NCBI RefSeq assembly: GCF_000012325.1
Contig: NC_003910.7
Span: 310,001 to 374,000 of the forward strand
DNA from: Colwellia psychrerythraea 34H
GTDB taxonomy: Bacteria > Pseudomonadota > Gammaproteobacteria > Enterobacterales > Alteromonadaceae
Length of the DNA stretch: 64,000 bases
Reading direction: 5' to 3'
The number at the start of each line of letters is the position of its first letter. The stretch's first letter is position 1. Positions 18,401 through 29,291 of the stretch are shown in pieces. Below the pieces are notes generated by a model, which searched no databases, was not told the DNA's origin, and worked only from the letters and a program-made list of their open reading frames with translations. The position numbers and the translations under genes were made by a program.

Positions 18401-19603
18401 TTAGGCATCTCTAGGAAGACCTTTCTCAACAGAACGGATTAAGCGCAGTGTTAATCTATGGTTTTTAGCTTGCTCTGCTGCTACCTTCTCTGAGAGCATT
18501 TTTTTATCGCTTTGCTGTACAAGTGCCCAGTTAATATGTTCAACAACGAGGTCACTTGCATCAGGTCTTTTTTCGGTTAATGCAGTTACAATAACATCAC
18601 TATAGGGTGCATTACCTAATGCTACCGCAATATTTCGTAGCCAACTTTGAAAACCAATACGTCTTATGGGAGACCCTTGCAAAGTATTGAGAAAATATTC
18701 TTCAGACCAAGCGAACAGTTCTAGCAAGCTGATGTCATCCAGGTTATTTCTTGCTTGAAAGTCATCGGCAAGACTAAGTTTCGCGTACTTGTTCCAAGGA
18801 CAAATTAATTGGCAATCATCACAGCCATAAATACGATTCCCCATTAAGGGGCGTAACTCTATAGGTATTGCGTCAGGTGATTCAATGGTGAAATAAGAAA
18901 TACAACGTCTGGCATCAACTGTGTATGGCTCAACAATTGCTTTAGTAGGACAAATCTTAATGCAAGCTACACATGTGCCACAGTCATTCGTTTTTGTTTG
19001 TGTTTCAATGGCTTTGATAGCACTTTCACTATACTCATTTCGACTAATCGGCAAAGGAATATCAACAAAGAGCTCACCTAAGAAAAACCAAGAGCCAGCT
19101 TCTTTGTTGATTAATAAAGTATGTTTACCAGCCCAGCCCAATCCAGCTTTTTCTGCCAGTGGCCTTTCCATTACTGGGGCTGAATCAACGAAGGGTCGAC
19201 AGTTAAAGTCGCTGCAGTGTTCTACTATTTTTTTTCCTAATTGCTGTAAGCGTTTACGCATTAATTTATGGTAATCACGTCCTAGCGCATATCGGCTAAT
19301 ATAAGCTTTGTTTTTATCTTTTAAAATACTAGCAAATTTAGCATTATGCGGCAGGTAATCTAAACGTACGCTAATAACTCTAATGGTACCAGGCACTAAT
19401 TCGGCGGGTCGAGCACGCATTAAACCATGGCGCGCCATATAATCCATATTGCCGTGATAGCCATTAGCCAACCAACGCTCTAACATACTTTCATGTGCGG
19501 ATAGATCGATATTACTGATGCCTAAATCAGAAAAACCTAATTCTTTACTCCAGCACTTGATTTTTTCTGCTAATTCTTGATAGTTAATAGGAGACATTGT
19601 CAT
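18401..19603 (-). CDS. queG: Epoxyqueuosine reductase QueG
   Basis: A 400-residue cobalamin-dependent enzyme that reduces epoxyqueuosine to queuosine in the tRNA wobble base, the last step of the pathway. The N-terminal half carries the family block HGNMDYMARH. Two ferredoxin clusters follow: CGTCVACIKICP near 206 and CDDCQLICPWNK near 258. The C-terminus is HEAT-like, with EHINWAL. Length fits the family. The gene is divergent from nnr, as in E. coli; a MITE-like repeat lies between them. Confidence 0.92.
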   Translation of the reverse strand: MTMSPINYQELAEKIKCWSKELGFSDLGISNIDLSAHESMLERWLANGYHGNMDYMARHGLMRARPAELVPGTIRVISVRLDYLPHNAKFASILKDKNKAYISRYALGRDYHKLMRKRLQQLGKKIVEHCSDFNCRPFVDSAPVMERPLAEKAGLGWAGKHTLLINKEAGSWFFLGELFVDIPLPISRNEYSESAIKAIETQTKTNDCGTCVACIKICPTKAIVEPYTVDARRCISYFTIESPDAIPIELRPLMGNRIYGCDDCQLICPWNKYAKLSLADDFQARNNLDDISLLELFAWSEEYFLNTLQGSPIRRIGFQSWLRNIAVALGNAPYSDVIVTALTEKRPDASDLVVEHINWALVQQSDKKMLSEKVAAEQAKNHRLTLRLIRSVEKGLPRDA

Positions 19604-19656
19604 AAAATAAAGCCAGTTTCAGCTCGTTTGTTGAACCATTGATTGAGGTTAAGCTA

Positions 19657-19922
19657 ATACCATTTTGATTAAGTTTCTTCCCACTCAGCGAGAATTAAAA
19701 GGCTTAGAGGCAAGGCATTGATTGAAGAGAATGGTTATTCCCTTATCCAAATCAATAACGTAGCATGTAAACCTTTTAAACTCGCCCTTCGGGAGTTTGT
19801 CAGCGATTCGATAACCGCACTGAATTTCTTTCATATAGAATAACTATAATGTAAAAAAATTCAATTTGTTCTCAAACCGCTGACAAGCTCTGGGTAGGAA
19901 CAAAGTTAGTCAAATTGGTATC
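19657..19922. repeat. MITE-like intergenic repeat, copy 1
   Basis: About 266 bp bounded by imperfect terminal inverted repeats: TTTTGATTAAGTTTCTTCCC on the left matches the reverse complement of the right end at about 20 of 26 positions. Internal blocks shared with the copies near 32.55 and 35.04 kb are GAGAATTAAAAGGCTTA, ATTGATTGAAGAGAATGG, AATCAATAAC, GCATGTAAACCTTT and CTCGCCCTTCGGGAG. It has no ORF. The right end reaches within a few bases of the nnr start codon. Confidence 0.75.
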
Positions 19923-19925
19923 ACC

Positions 19926-21500
19926 ATGAAATTATCACTAAGTTTATCACAAAAGCCACCCGTGACGTCTGTGTATACTGCTAATCAGGTCTTGAAAAAC
20001 GAAGCGAATGTTGCGCGAAGTCAAGGTATAGCAATGTATGAACTTATGCACAGCGCAGGTGCTGCAGTTTTTACACAATTATCGCTTAGTTGGCCTAATG
20101 CGAAGCATTTATTAATACTGTGTGGTAAAGGAAATAATGGTGGTGATGGTTTTGTCGTTGCTAAATTAGCGCACCAAGCAAAGATAAAGGTGAGTGTTTT
20201 ACTTACTTGTGATGTGAGTCAGTTAAAAGGTGATGCTTTATCGGCCTATCAAGCAATGATCTTCGCAGGAGTATCACTAATCGTTGAGGATAGGGTGAAT
20301 AAACATGCTGAGAGCTTAGCCATTATCAATGATTTTTCTGGAGAGGTAATTGTTGATGCCTTATTTGGCATTGGTTTTACCGGTCAACTAACACCGCGAC
20401 TGCAAGAGTTTGTCACCAGTATTAATCATCAAAAAGCCAAGGTAATTAGTATCGACGTACCTTCTGGGCTTTGTGCAACAACAGGTGAAGTACAAGGGGA
20501 AAGCATTGAAGGACAAGCCATTATTGCTGATATAACGCTAACCTTCATTGTTTATAAGCAAGGTTTGTTAACGGGTCAGGCAGCTAATTTTGTCGGTGAG
20601 CTATTCTTGGCACCTTTGGCTATGAATAATGCTTTCACTAAACAAGTGCAAACCAATAATCACTATGCCCAATATAAATTGCCCTTGAACCAACCTAAGC
20701 GATTACCTAGCAGCCATAAGGGGGATAGTGGATTATTGTTGACTATAGGCGGAAGCGATACAATGCCAGGGGCAATTCGTCTTGCCAGTGAATCAGCTTT
20801 GCGATGTGGTGCAGGTTTAGTTGCCGTGAGTTGTCATAAAAATAATCAAATGTTCATCATGAATGGTCGACCTGAGTTGATGTTAGCGCCAGAAACTAGT
20901 GCTTTATTAGAGGCATCAACCCAACTATATAAAGCAAAAGCGTACCTAGTAGGTCCAGGGTTAGGGCAAAGCGATCAAGCTAAACAGCTATTTGAGTTAA
21001 TAAGTAAAACTAGCCAGACACAAAATAAAACTACGGTCATTGATGCTGATGCTTTAATACTATTAAGTGAGACCAAACAACAATGCAATCATTGGGTATT
21101 AACACCACACCCCAAAGAAGCCGCGGCTTTATTACAATGTGATGTGGCAAGTATTGAGGCAGATCGCTTTTCGGCAGTACGCGCTATCGCTAAACAATAT
21201 GGCGGTATTTGCTTACTTAAAGGGGCGGGTACTTTAATTTCAGATGGTGAGCGCGTTGTTATCAATAATTCAGGTAATTCGGGAATGGCATCAGGTGGTA
21301 TGGGTGATGTATTAAGCGGGATTATTAGTGCTTTAGTGATGCAAAGTGATAATAATTTTTACTCAACATGCCTAGCGGCATATATTCATGGTGCTGCAGC
21401 TGATATTATAGCCAATAAGAATGGTCAGCGTGGCTTGTTAGCAAGTGATTTATTTATACCATTGCAGCAATTGCTCAATGGAAAAGTGCCAAATCATTAA
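19926..21500 (+). CDS. nnr: Bifunctional NAD(P)HX epimerase / dehydratase
   Basis: A 524-residue repair enzyme that restores hydrated NADH and NADPH. The N-terminal YjeF epimerase domain (about 1-225) has GKGNNGGDGFV near residue 66. The C-terminal ribokinase-like dehydratase domain has HKGDSG, DADAL, TPHPKEAA and NSGMASGGMGDVLSG near 456. The ATG is only a few bases from the MITE-like repeat and lacks a clear Shine-Dalgarno. An in-frame GTG about 36 bases downstream is an alternative start. First gene of the conserved nnr-tsaE-amiB-mutL run. Confidence 0.93.
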   Translation: MKLSLSLSQKPPVTSVYTANQVLKNEANVARSQGIAMYELMHSAGAAVFTQLSLSWPNAKHLLILCGKGNNGGDGFVVAKLAHQAKIKVSVLLTCDVSQLKGDALSAYQAMIFAGVSLIVEDRVNKHAESLAIINDFSGEVIVDALFGIGFTGQLTPRLQEFVTSINHQKAKVISIDVPSGLCATTGEVQGESIEGQAIIADITLTFIVYKQGLLTGQAANFVGELFLAPLAMNNAFTKQVQTNNHYAQYKLPLNQPKRLPSSHKGDSGLLLTIGGSDTMPGAIRLASESALRCGAGLVAVSCHKNNQMFIMNGRPELMLAPETSALLEASTQLYKAKAYLVGPGLGQSDQAKQLFELISKTSQTQNKTTVIDADALILLSETKQQCNHWVLTPHPKEAAALLQCDVASIEADRFSAVRAIAKQYGGICLLKGAGTLISDGERVVINNSGNSGMASGGMGDVLSGIISALVMQSDNNFYSTCLAAYIHGAAADIIANKNGQRGLLASDLFIPLQQLLNGKVPNH

Positions 21501-21538
21501 CGTTGTAATAATAGTCGCAATAAACATAGAAAAGTAAA

Positions 21539-22027
21539 ATGAAGCAATTAGAATATTTTTTAGCTGATGAAGCTGCCACCATTGCCATTGGTTCAGGATT
21601 GGCTGAAGTACTTAAAAATGCCACAGTTCAGCAAGCATTAGTAGTTTATCTTAACGGTGATTTAGGCGCAGGAAAAACGACCCTTACGCGAGGTTTTGTT
21701 CGGGGTATGGGCCATACAGGTAATGTAAAAAGCCCTACTTATACTTTAGTTGAACCTTATGAATTAGGGGAGTGGCGAGTCTTTCATTTTGACTTATATC
21801 GTCTTGCTGATGCTGAAGAATTAGAATATATGGGGATTCGAGATTATTTTAATAATGACTGTTGCTGCTTTATTGAATGGCCAGAAAAAGGTACAGGACT
21901 ATTGGCTAAAGCAGATTTAATCATTAATATAGCTTATCAAGATGAACAAAGAGTCATCAAGCTGCAAGCCGAAACTGTTCATGGCGAACAAGTGATCACA
22001 GCGCTTGCAGAAATTATAAAGTTATAA
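21539..22027 (+). CDS. tsaE: tRNA threonylcarbamoyladenosine synthesis ATPase TsaE
   Basis: A 162-residue P-loop ATPase of the TsaBDE complex that makes t6A37 on ANN-reading tRNAs. Walker A is GDLGAGKTT near residue 40. The family blocks KSPTYTLVEPY, FHFDLYRLADAEELEYMG and FIEWPEKG follow. Length is normal. It lies between nnr and amiB as in E. coli. Confidence 0.94.
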   Translation: MKQLEYFLADEAATIAIGSGLAEVLKNATVQQALVVYLNGDLGAGKTTLTRGFVRGMGHTGNVKSPTYTLVEPYELGEWRVFHFDLYRLADAEELEYMGIRDYFNNDCCCFIEWPEKGTGLLAKADLIINIAYQDEQRVIKLQAETVHGEQVITALAEIIKL

Positions 22028-22044
22028 AAATTGGGGTTAGTTGG

Positions 22045-23376
22045 ATGTATCGGAGAATTCTCCTATCAATAGCAAGGCTACGTGCGCTTAGTTTTCTATG
22101 TGTTGCTGTATTAAGTTTACTTTCAGTGAATACCTATGCTGCAAATAGCATTGATGGCATTCGTGTCTGGCCCGCGCCGGAAAATACTCGTATTGTTTTT
22201 GATGTAAAGAAAAAACCAGATTATAAATTTTTTACTCTCAGTAAACCAAATCGATTGGTAATTGATTTTACCAATACAAAAAACACCGTAGCTTTAAAAA
22301 ATCTTGCCGTTAACGACCCACGAGTAAAACTTTTTCGTTCAAGCGTGAATAAAGGCAAAACTCGTTTGGTATTAGAATTAACTAAATCTTATCAGCTTAC
22401 CGTTTTCCCGCTAGCACCTGCGGGACAATACGGACATCGACTGGTGATTGATCTTTACGATAAAAACCGTAGTAAAAAGAATGTTTCTAAACCAAAAAAG
22501 AGTGTTGGCGATATCATTATTGGTATTGATGCTGGCCATGGTGGTGAAGATCCTGGTTCAATCGGTGGTAAAGGTACCTATGAAAAAAGAGTTACCTTAG
22601 CGATAGCTAAAAAATTACAAAAAGTAATCAACAAAGAAAAAGGCATGAAAGCGGTGATGATCCGCAGTGGCGATTATTATGTTAATTTGAATCGTCGCAC
22701 TAGCCTAGCTAGGGATAAGCATGTCGATTTTTTAGTTTCAATACATGCGGATGCTTTTCATACTCCAGGACCTAGTGGTGCCTCAGTTTGGGTAGTAACG
22801 AAAAGTCGTGCTGAGTCAGAGTTATCAAGGTGGTTGGTAAATAGAGAGAAAAAATCAGAATTACTTGGTGGTGGCGGTGGGGTAATCAAAAACACTTCAG
22901 ATAGCCACTTAGCATTAGCTTTAGCAGATATGAGCAAAGAGCATTCTTTAGGGGTAAGTTTTGGTGTGGCTAATAATGTTATAAAAGAGCTGAAAAAAAT
23001 CACCAAAATGCATAAGTCAACACCGCAAAATGGTAATTTTGCAGTGCTTAAATCGTCGGATATTCCTTCAATATTAGTTGAAACAGGTTTTATCTCAAAT
23101 CACAAAGAAGAGAAAAATTTAACTTGGTCTAAACACCAGCAACGTTTAGCGAATGCAATCCACGGTGGTATCAAAAAGCACTTTTTAGCGCACCCATTGA
23201 CCGGTTCTTATTTTGCATCGGTGGGGTATAAAAAGCACAAGGTACGCAGTGGAGAATCACTATCGGTACTAGCCAAACGTTATAATATATCTATGAGCAA
23301 ACTTAAATCTATCAATAAATTAAAAACTAATTCATTAAGAATTGGTCAAACGTTAAAAATTCCTCGTACTGGATAA
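22045..23376 (+). CDS. amiB: N-acetylmuramoyl-L-alanine amidase AmiB
   Basis: A 443-residue periplasmic zinc amidase that splits septal peptidoglycan during cell separation. In order: signal peptide (about 1-32, ending TYA), AMIN domain (about 35-135), amidase_3 domain (about 153-370) with zinc ligands in GIDAGHGGEDPG and SIHADAF and catalytic Glu in VETGFISN, then a C-terminal LysM repeat (HKVRSGESLSVLAKRYNIS, from about 392). The LysM is absent from E. coli AmiB but common in marine relatives. Members of this class need activation by EnvC-type factors. Confidence 0.93.
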   Translation: MYRRILLSIARLRALSFLCVAVLSLLSVNTYAANSIDGIRVWPAPENTRIVFDVKKKPDYKFFTLSKPNRLVIDFTNTKNTVALKNLAVNDPRVKLFRSSVNKGKTRLVLELTKSYQLTVFPLAPAGQYGHRLVIDLYDKNRSKKNVSKPKKSVGDIIIGIDAGHGGEDPGSIGGKGTYEKRVTLAIAKKLQKVINKEKGMKAVMIRSGDYYVNLNRRTSLARDKHVDFLVSIHADAFHTPGPSGASVWVVTKSRAESELSRWLVNREKKSELLGGGGGVIKNTSDSHLALALADMSKEHSLGVSFGVANNVIKELKKITKMHKSTPQNGNFAVLKSSDIPSILVETGFISNHKEEKNLTWSKHQQRLANAIHGGIKKHFLAHPLTGSYFASVGYKKHKVRSGESLSVLAKRYNISMSKLKSINKLKTNSLRIGQTLKIPRTG

Positions 23377-23382
23377 ACTCCT

Positions 23383-25341
23383 ATGACTATTGCTATATTG
23401 CCTGCACGTTTGGCTAACCAAATTGCTGCTGGTGAAGTGGTTGAACGCCCCGCCTCTGTTATTAAAGAGCTGATTGAAAATAGTTTAGATGCTGGGGCAA
23501 CATCTATACATATTGATGTTGATAAAGGAGGCATCAAAAAGATAAAAATTACTGATAATGGTCATGGCATAGTTAAAGAAGAGTTAACGTTGGCACTAAG
23601 TCGTCATGCAACCAGTAAAATTAAAAGCCTAAATGACTTAGAAGCTATTGGTAGCTTAGGCTTTCGTGGTGAAGCGTTAGCCAGTATAAGTTCAGTTGCG
23701 CGATTAACGTTAACGTCTAAGCCGCAATCTCAAGCAACTGCGTGGCAAGCTGTTGCTGAAGGGCGGGATATGTCAGTCAATATAAAACCTGCAGCTCACC
23801 CAGACGGCACTAGTATTGAAGTACTGGACTTGTTTTTCAATACTCCAGCTAGACGGAAATTTTTACGTACCGAAAAAACCGAATTTAATCATATAGATGA
23901 AGTAGTGCGCCGGATTGCACTTGCTCACTTTGAAGTTAGCTTTAGCCTAACCCATAACGGTAATACTGTTCGTCAATATCGGATGGCGAGTACTCACGCA
24001 CAATGTATTAAACGTGTTGCTATGGTCTGTGGCCCAAAGTTTATTGAACATGCTGTTGAAGTAGATTGCCCGCATGATAATATGACATTATCAGGCTGGT
24101 TAGCTAAACCTAGTTTCTCGCGCAGCCAAAACGATCTTTGTTATAGTTATGTTAATGGCAGAATGATGCGGGATAAGTTAATTAATCATGCTATTCGCCA
24201 AGCATATGCGGATTTATTACCACCTGATACTTACCCTGCATTTGTATTGTTTTTACAGCTTGATCATCGAGAAGTGGATGTAAATGTCCATCCATCAAAA
24301 CATGAAGTACGCTTTCATCAAAGCCGTTATGTTCATGACTTTATTTATTCTGTTTGTCATAAAGCGTTGACGTCAGCCTTAGCAGGTGAAGAACTATTTA
24401 CTACAGCTGATAGTGATCTTGCCTTAGTACCAGAGCAGTCTTATTCCTCGTTAGGCGCAAACGATAGACAAGGAAGCCATTCATCCAATACTCCTACTCT
24501 AAATTACCCAAGTGCAGATTATATTAGACCATTACAGCATGTAAATGATGCAAGTAATAGTCAATCAACATCTAGTTATAGTGGCTACGGTCAACAACAC
24601 AAAACTAATGCTATTTCTAAAATTGCAGCGTCTAACTATCAAGCATTAATGACGCCTGATAAGGGGAGTTCAGCTCAAGTTCAAAATACGAGTGGCTCTG
24701 ATCAAGCAAGTGCACAGAAGCATGAGACTACGACCCTGCAAAACTCTACTGACCAGAGTGCTTTTTTAAGTGTACACCAGCCAGGATATGCACTGTATAA
24801 AACAGAAAATGGTGTGAGAGTTTTATCATTATTTAAGTTAGCGAAAAGTACTTACGGTAAGCTGGTTGAACAAAGCTGGCAGAATAAAACCGAGCAATCA
24901 GATTGTCCTGTTGAATGCTTGGTCAGTCAACCGTTGTTATTACCTGTGATTTTAAGTCTTTCTGAGCAACAGCTTAGTTTTGTATTAGCAGAGCAAGAAA
25001 TACTCTCAAATGCGGGCATAGTGTTTATCCAACAGCATAAAAATAAAATACAAATCAGGCAATTTCCCGCGTTATTACGTGAGCAAGATGTAAGTAATGC
25101 GCTAATAATAATTATTGAAGAGTTGATCGAAAAACGAAGTTTTACCGAAGGAGAGGCTCTTTGTGAAACTAACTTACATCAAAGCATTGGTTTAGCAATG
25201 GTTTTGGCTGAGTATGATGAAACACAAGCTGATATTTTATTAAGACTTACGAAAAAACTGTTCCATGAACAACTTAGTCAGCAATTACTCTTGAATTCTA
25301 TCCCTCTTGACCTCACATCACATATTAAGACGTTATTTTAG
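23383..25341 (+). CDS. mutL: DNA mismatch repair protein MutL
   Basis: A 652-residue mismatch repair mediator between MutS and downstream nicking. The N-terminal GHKL ATPase has [22 protein letters not shown] and [11 protein letters not shown] variable low-complexity linker rich in Ser, Gln and Asn spans about 345-455. The C-terminal dimerisation domain starts at HQPGYALYK. The endonuclease motif DQHA-x2-E-x4-E is absent, as in E. coli MutL, so nicking is expected to need a MutH-like partner. Tightly spaced with amiB and miaA. Confidence 0.95.
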   Translation: MTIAILPARLANQIAAGEVVERPASVIKELIENSLDAGATSIHIDVDKGGIKKIKITDNGHGIVKEELTLALSRHATSKIKSLNDLEAIGSLGFRGEALASISSVARLTLTSKPQSQATAWQAVAEGRDMSVNIKPAAHPDGTSIEVLDLFFNTPARRKFLRTEKTEFNHIDEVVRRIALAHFEVSFSLTHNGNTVRQYRMASTHAQCIKRVAMVCGPKFIEHAVEVDCPHDNMTLSGWLAKPSFSRSQNDLCYSYVNGRMMRDKLINHAIRQAYADLLPPDTYPAFVLFLQLDHREVDVNVHPSKHEVRFHQSRYVHDFIYSVCHKALTSALAGEELFTTADSDLALVPEQSYSSLGANDRQGSHSSNTPTLNYPSADYIRPLQHVNDASNSQSTSSYSGYGQQHKTNAISKIAASNYQALMTPDKGSSAQVQNTSGSDQASAQKHETTTLQNSTDQSAFLSVHQPGYALYKTENGVRVLSLFKLAKSTYGKLVEQSWQNKTEQSDCPVECLVSQPLLLPVILSLSEQQLSFVLAEQEILSNAGIVFIQQHKNKIQIRQFPALLREQDVSNALIIIIEELIEKRSFTEGEALCETNLHQSIGLAMVLAEYDETQADILLRLTKKLFHEQLSQQLLLNSIPLDLTSHIKTLF

Positions 25342-25367
25342 TAATTCTCAATAAGAGTTAAGTATTC

Positions 25368-26318
25368 GTGTCAGTTCAAAGCATCACAGAATCAAACCAG
25401 CCACCTGTTATTTGTTTAATGGGACCAACTGCATCGGGTAAAACCGCTTTGGCAATGGCACTGAAAGACGCATTACCTTGCGATATAGTCAGTGTTGACT
25501 CTGCGCTTATTTATCGCGATATGGATATTGGTACAGCTAAACCGACAAAATCGGAATTGGTGCAATATCCTCATCGACTTATCGATTTACGTGATGCGAG
25601 TGAAAGTTATTCAGCTGCCGACTTTTGTCGTGATGCACTAGTTGAGATTGCTGAGATCAGGAGTAATGGTCGAATTCCATTATTGGTCGGCGGAACTATG
25701 ATGTATTTCAAAAGTTTGATTGAGGGGATTTCCCCTCTACCGACAGCAAATCCAGAAATACGCCAAGCAATCGAAGCTGAGGCTTTATCAAAAGGCTGGC
25801 AAGCAATGCATGATCAGCTAGCTGAAATAGATCCGGTTTCAGCTGAACGAATACACCCGAATGACCCACAACGTATAACGCGAGCGTTAGAAGTGTACAG
25901 GTTGACGAGTAACACTTTGACACAATTGACACAAATAAAAGGTGCTAAGCTCGCCGGCGATGTTCTACAATTAGCTATAACTCCCAGGGAACGCAGCACG
26001 CTACATGAACGAATTGCACTACGCTATCAGCAAATGATAGATTTGGGATTCGAGCAGGAAGTGATTAAATTAAAATCACGAGATGATTTACACCAAGATT
26101 TACCTTCTATTCGTTGTGTGGGCTACCGACAAATGTGGCAACACCTTGAAGGTGAATTTGACCACGATGAAATGATTTTCCGTGGCGTTTGTGCAACCAG
26201 ACAGTTAGCTAAAAGACAGCTGACTTGGTTAAGAAATTGGCCTGATTTACACTGGCTCACAACGGATGATAAAACCAATTTAGCACAAGTTTTATCACTG
26301 CTTGAGGCAAAGCATTAA
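25368..26318 (+). CDS. miaA: tRNA dimethylallyltransferase MiaA
   Basis: A 316-residue enzyme that adds the dimethylallyl group to A37 of tRNAs reading UNN codons. GTG start with an upstream ATAAGAG site. P-loop [11 protein letters not shown] near residue 19, then [29 protein letters not shown] and GYRQMW, all family blocks. The gene order mutL-miaA-hfq is conserved across gammaproteobacteria. Confidence 0.95.
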   Translation: MSVQSITESNQPPVICLMGPTASGKTALAMALKDALPCDIVSVDSALIYRDMDIGTAKPTKSELVQYPHRLIDLRDASESYSAADFCRDALVEIAEIRSNGRIPLLVGGTMMYFKSLIEGISPLPTANPEIRQAIEAEALSKGWQAMHDQLAEIDPVSAERIHPNDPQRITRALEVYRLTSNTLTQLTQIKGAKLAGDVLQLAITPRERSTLHERIALRYQQMIDLGFEQEVIKLKSRDDLHQDLPSIRCVGYRQMWQHLEGEFDHDEMIFRGVCATRQLAKRQLTWLRNWPDLHWLTTDDKTNLAQVLSLLEAKH

Positions 26319-26437
26319 AGGGCGCGCAAATATAAAGCAATAGTTGAAAATTGATGTATAATTAATTTGTTAGCTATTTTATATAACATTTTGTTATGTT
26401 GTTTTCATAGCAAGTTTTTCAGATACTTTATTACTGA

Positions 26438-26737
<300 letters not shown>

Positions 26738-26789
26738 AGTTTTTTATTCTTTTGAGAACGATTAATCATGGTACTAGGGTTTAACGCTA

Positions 26790-28076
26790 TTGTTTGAACG
26801 TTATCAAGCGGGTGAACAAGCCGTACTTGTTCATTTAGACTTTCCAGATGAAAGCAGTAGAGAAGACCTAAGCGAATTTAAAATGTTAGTGTCTTCTGCT
26901 GGTGTACAAGCGTTAACCGTTGTGACTGGTAAACGAAATACTCCTCACCCCCGTTTTTTTGTTGGCTCAGGTAAAGCCGAAGAAATTCGTGATGCTGTTC
27001 ATTTAGTTGGCGCTAATGTAGTTCTGTTTAATCATAGTTTAACGCCGTCTCAAGAAAAGAATATTGAAGCATTATGTGAATGTAGAGTGGTTGATCGCAC
27101 AACCTTAATTCTTGATATCTTTGCGCAACGCGCTAGAACTCATGAAGGCAAGCTACAAGTTGAATTAGCACAATTGCGTCATATGAGTAGTCGCTTGATT
27201 CGAGGTTGGACTCACTTAGAAAGACAGAAAGGTGGCATCGGTCTTAGAGGACCAGGTGAAACTCAGCTAGAAACAGATAGACGTTTATTGCGTGAACGTA
27301 TGGTTAATATTCGTAAACGTTTAGGCAAAGTTGAAGTACAAAGGCAGCAGGGAAGAAGAGCGAGAACTCGGGCAGAGTTACCAACTTTATCTTTAGTTGG
27401 ATATACCAATGCAGGTAAGTCAACGCTGTTTAATACATTAACACAATCTGATGTATATGCAGCAGATCAGTTGTTTGCTACCTTAGATCCAACGTTAAGA
27501 AAAATTGATTTATTCGGTGTAGGCCGTGTTATTTTGGCTGATACTGTTGGTTTCATTCGTCACTTACCGCATGATTTAGTTGCTGCGTTTAAAGCAACGC
27601 TTACAGAAACCCGTGAAGCCGAATTGTTATTACATGTGGTTGATATTTCAGATGATAGGCGCAGTGAGAATATTGAACAAGTAGAATATGTGCTTAAAGA
27701 GATAGAGGCGAACGATGTGCCTCAGCTAATTATTTGTAATAAAATTGATAATTTAGATGATATTGAACCGCGAATAGACAGAGATGATCAAGGCATGCCA
27801 ATTCGTGTTTGGTTATCTGCACAGGCAAATATTGGTACTGAACTGTTATTTACTGCACTCGCTGAACGTCTAGATATACAGGTAGTGAATCACCAGTTAA
27901 GTATACCGCCAAGTGCAGGAAAACTACGTGGTGAGTTATACAAGTTAAATTGCGTTACTAGCGAGACTTATGATGAACAAGGTCACTGTCACCTAGAGGT
28001 TAATATGCCGTCACGTGAGTGGGAAAGATTAATTTCAACTAAGTACAGTGAGTTAGTCGATTATATTGAACATTAA
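26790..28076 (+). CDS. hflX: GTPase HflX, ribosome rescue/splitting factor
   Basis: A 428-residue GTPase. The TTG at 26790 opens MFERYQAGEQAVLVHLDF, which matches the E. coli start. The N-terminal HflX domain holds HPRFFVGSGKAEE and FAQRARTHEGKLQVELAQL; GLRGPGETQLE precedes the G domain. G motifs are GYTNAGKSTLFN (G1), DTVGF (G3) and CNKID (G4). In the family it splits stalled ribosomes under heat stress. It sits between hfq and hflK as expected. Confidence 0.95.
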   Translation: MFERYQAGEQAVLVHLDFPDESSREDLSEFKMLVSSAGVQALTVVTGKRNTPHPRFFVGSGKAEEIRDAVHLVGANVVLFNHSLTPSQEKNIEALCECRVVDRTTLILDIFAQRARTHEGKLQVELAQLRHMSSRLIRGWTHLERQKGGIGLRGPGETQLETDRRLLRERMVNIRKRLGKVEVQRQQGRRARTRAELPTLSLVGYTNAGKSTLFNTLTQSDVYAADQLFATLDPTLRKIDLFGVGRVILADTVGFIRHLPHDLVAAFKATLTETREAELLLHVVDISDDRRSENIEQVEYVLKEIEANDVPQLIICNKIDNLDDIEPRIDRDDQGMPIRVWLSAQANIGTELLFTALAERLDIQVVNHQLSIPPSAGKLRGELYKLNCVTSETYDEQGHCHLEVNMPSREWERLISTKYSELVDYIEH

Positions 28077-28139
28077 TATAAATATATTTTAATTGTAGTG
28101 GCGATAATTTTACTTTCGCCGATTTTAGTGGAGAACAAT

Positions 28140-29288
28140 ATGGCTTGGAACGAACCGGGGAATAATGATAAAGACCCCTGGAAAAATAAAGGTGGCAAGA
28201 ATCAAGGGCCACCGGATTTAGATGAACTTCTTAATGATCTTGGTAAAAAAGTTACCGGGATCTTTGGTGGCAAAACTACCAAAGGTGGATCTGGGTCAGG
28301 TAAAAGTTTTTCCAGTATCGGAATATCTATCCTTCTTATTGTTGCATCTGTGGTTTATGCGTTTAGCGGTTTTTATACCATTAAAGAAGCAGAACAGGGC
28401 ATTGTACTAAGATTTGGAGAATATTCAGGTACTGTTGAGCCAGGTATTAACTGGAAATGGACCTTTGTTGATCGTATTATTCCGGTTGATATGCAAAGCA
28501 CGCGTGATATGCCGTCATCAGGTTTTATGTTAACCAAAGATGAAAATGTAGTACGTGTTGAAATGCAAATTCAGTATCGTGTAGTTGATGCGCGTAAATA
28601 TATTTTCAGTGTTACCAATGCAGATGATAGCTTAAATCAATCGCTTGATAGTGCACTTCGTTATGTTGTCGGTCATGCTAAAATGGATGACATTTTAACC
28701 AGCGGTCGTGAGTCTATTCGTCAGTCAGTTTGGGAAGAGTTAGATAAAATAATTGAACCTTATAACCTAGGTTTAATTATTGTTGATGTTAACTTTAAGG
28801 ACGCTCGTCCACCAAACGAAGTGAAAGATGCTTTCGATGATGCTATTTCAGCACAAGAAGATGAAGTTCGTTTCTTACGTGAAGCTGAAGCTTATGCTCG
28901 AGGCATTGAACCACGTGCCCGTGGTCGTGTTAAGCGTATGGAACAAGAAGCTATTGCTTATAAAAGTCGAATAGTACTTGATGCACAAGGTGAAGTCGCT
29001 CGTTTCGAGAAAATATTACCTGAGTATCAAGCGGCGCCAAAAGTAACACGTGAACGTTTATATATTGCTACTATGGAAAAAGTGTATGGCAATGTAAGTA
29101 AAGTCATGGTTGATGTTGAGGGTGGTAATAATATGATGTACTTACCTTTAGATAAGATTATACAGCAACAAAATACCAGCAATAGTAGTGGTAAAACTAC
29201 TTATGCGCCGGTAAATGATACTAATGTAAATACATCACCTACTTCATCATCAGGTCGCTCTGATAGATTTAATAATGGGGGCAACTAA
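28140..29288 (+). CDS. hflK: FtsH protease modulator HflK
   Basis: I take ATG 28140 after GTGGAG, giving 382 residues beginning MAWNEPGNNDKDPW, the standard HflK start; an earlier in-frame start at 28098 is less likely. A Gly- and Lys-rich cytoplasmic head is followed by one TM helix (about residues 62-82) and a periplasmic band-7/SPFH domain. The C-terminus is Ser/Thr/Asn-rich. HflK and HflC form a membrane cage around FtsH. hflC follows after three bases. Confidence 0.94.
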   Translation: MAWNEPGNNDKDPWKNKGGKNQGPPDLDELLNDLGKKVTGIFGGKTTKGGSGSGKSFSSIGISILLIVASVVYAFSGFYTIKEAEQGIVLRFGEYSGTVEPGINWKWTFVDRIIPVDMQSTRDMPSSGFMLTKDENVVRVEMQIQYRVVDARKYIFSVTNADDSLNQSLDSALRYVVGHAKMDDILTSGRESIRQSVWEELDKIIEPYNLGLIIVDVNFKDARPPNEVKDAFDDAISAQEDEVRFLREAEAYARGIEPRARGRVKRMEQEAIAYKSRIVLDAQGEVARFEKILPEYQAAPKVTRERLYIATMEKVYGNVSKVMVDVEGGNNMMYLPLDKIIQQQNTSNSSGKTTYAPVNDTNVNTSPTSSSGRSDRFNNGGN

Positions 29289-29291
29289 GAA

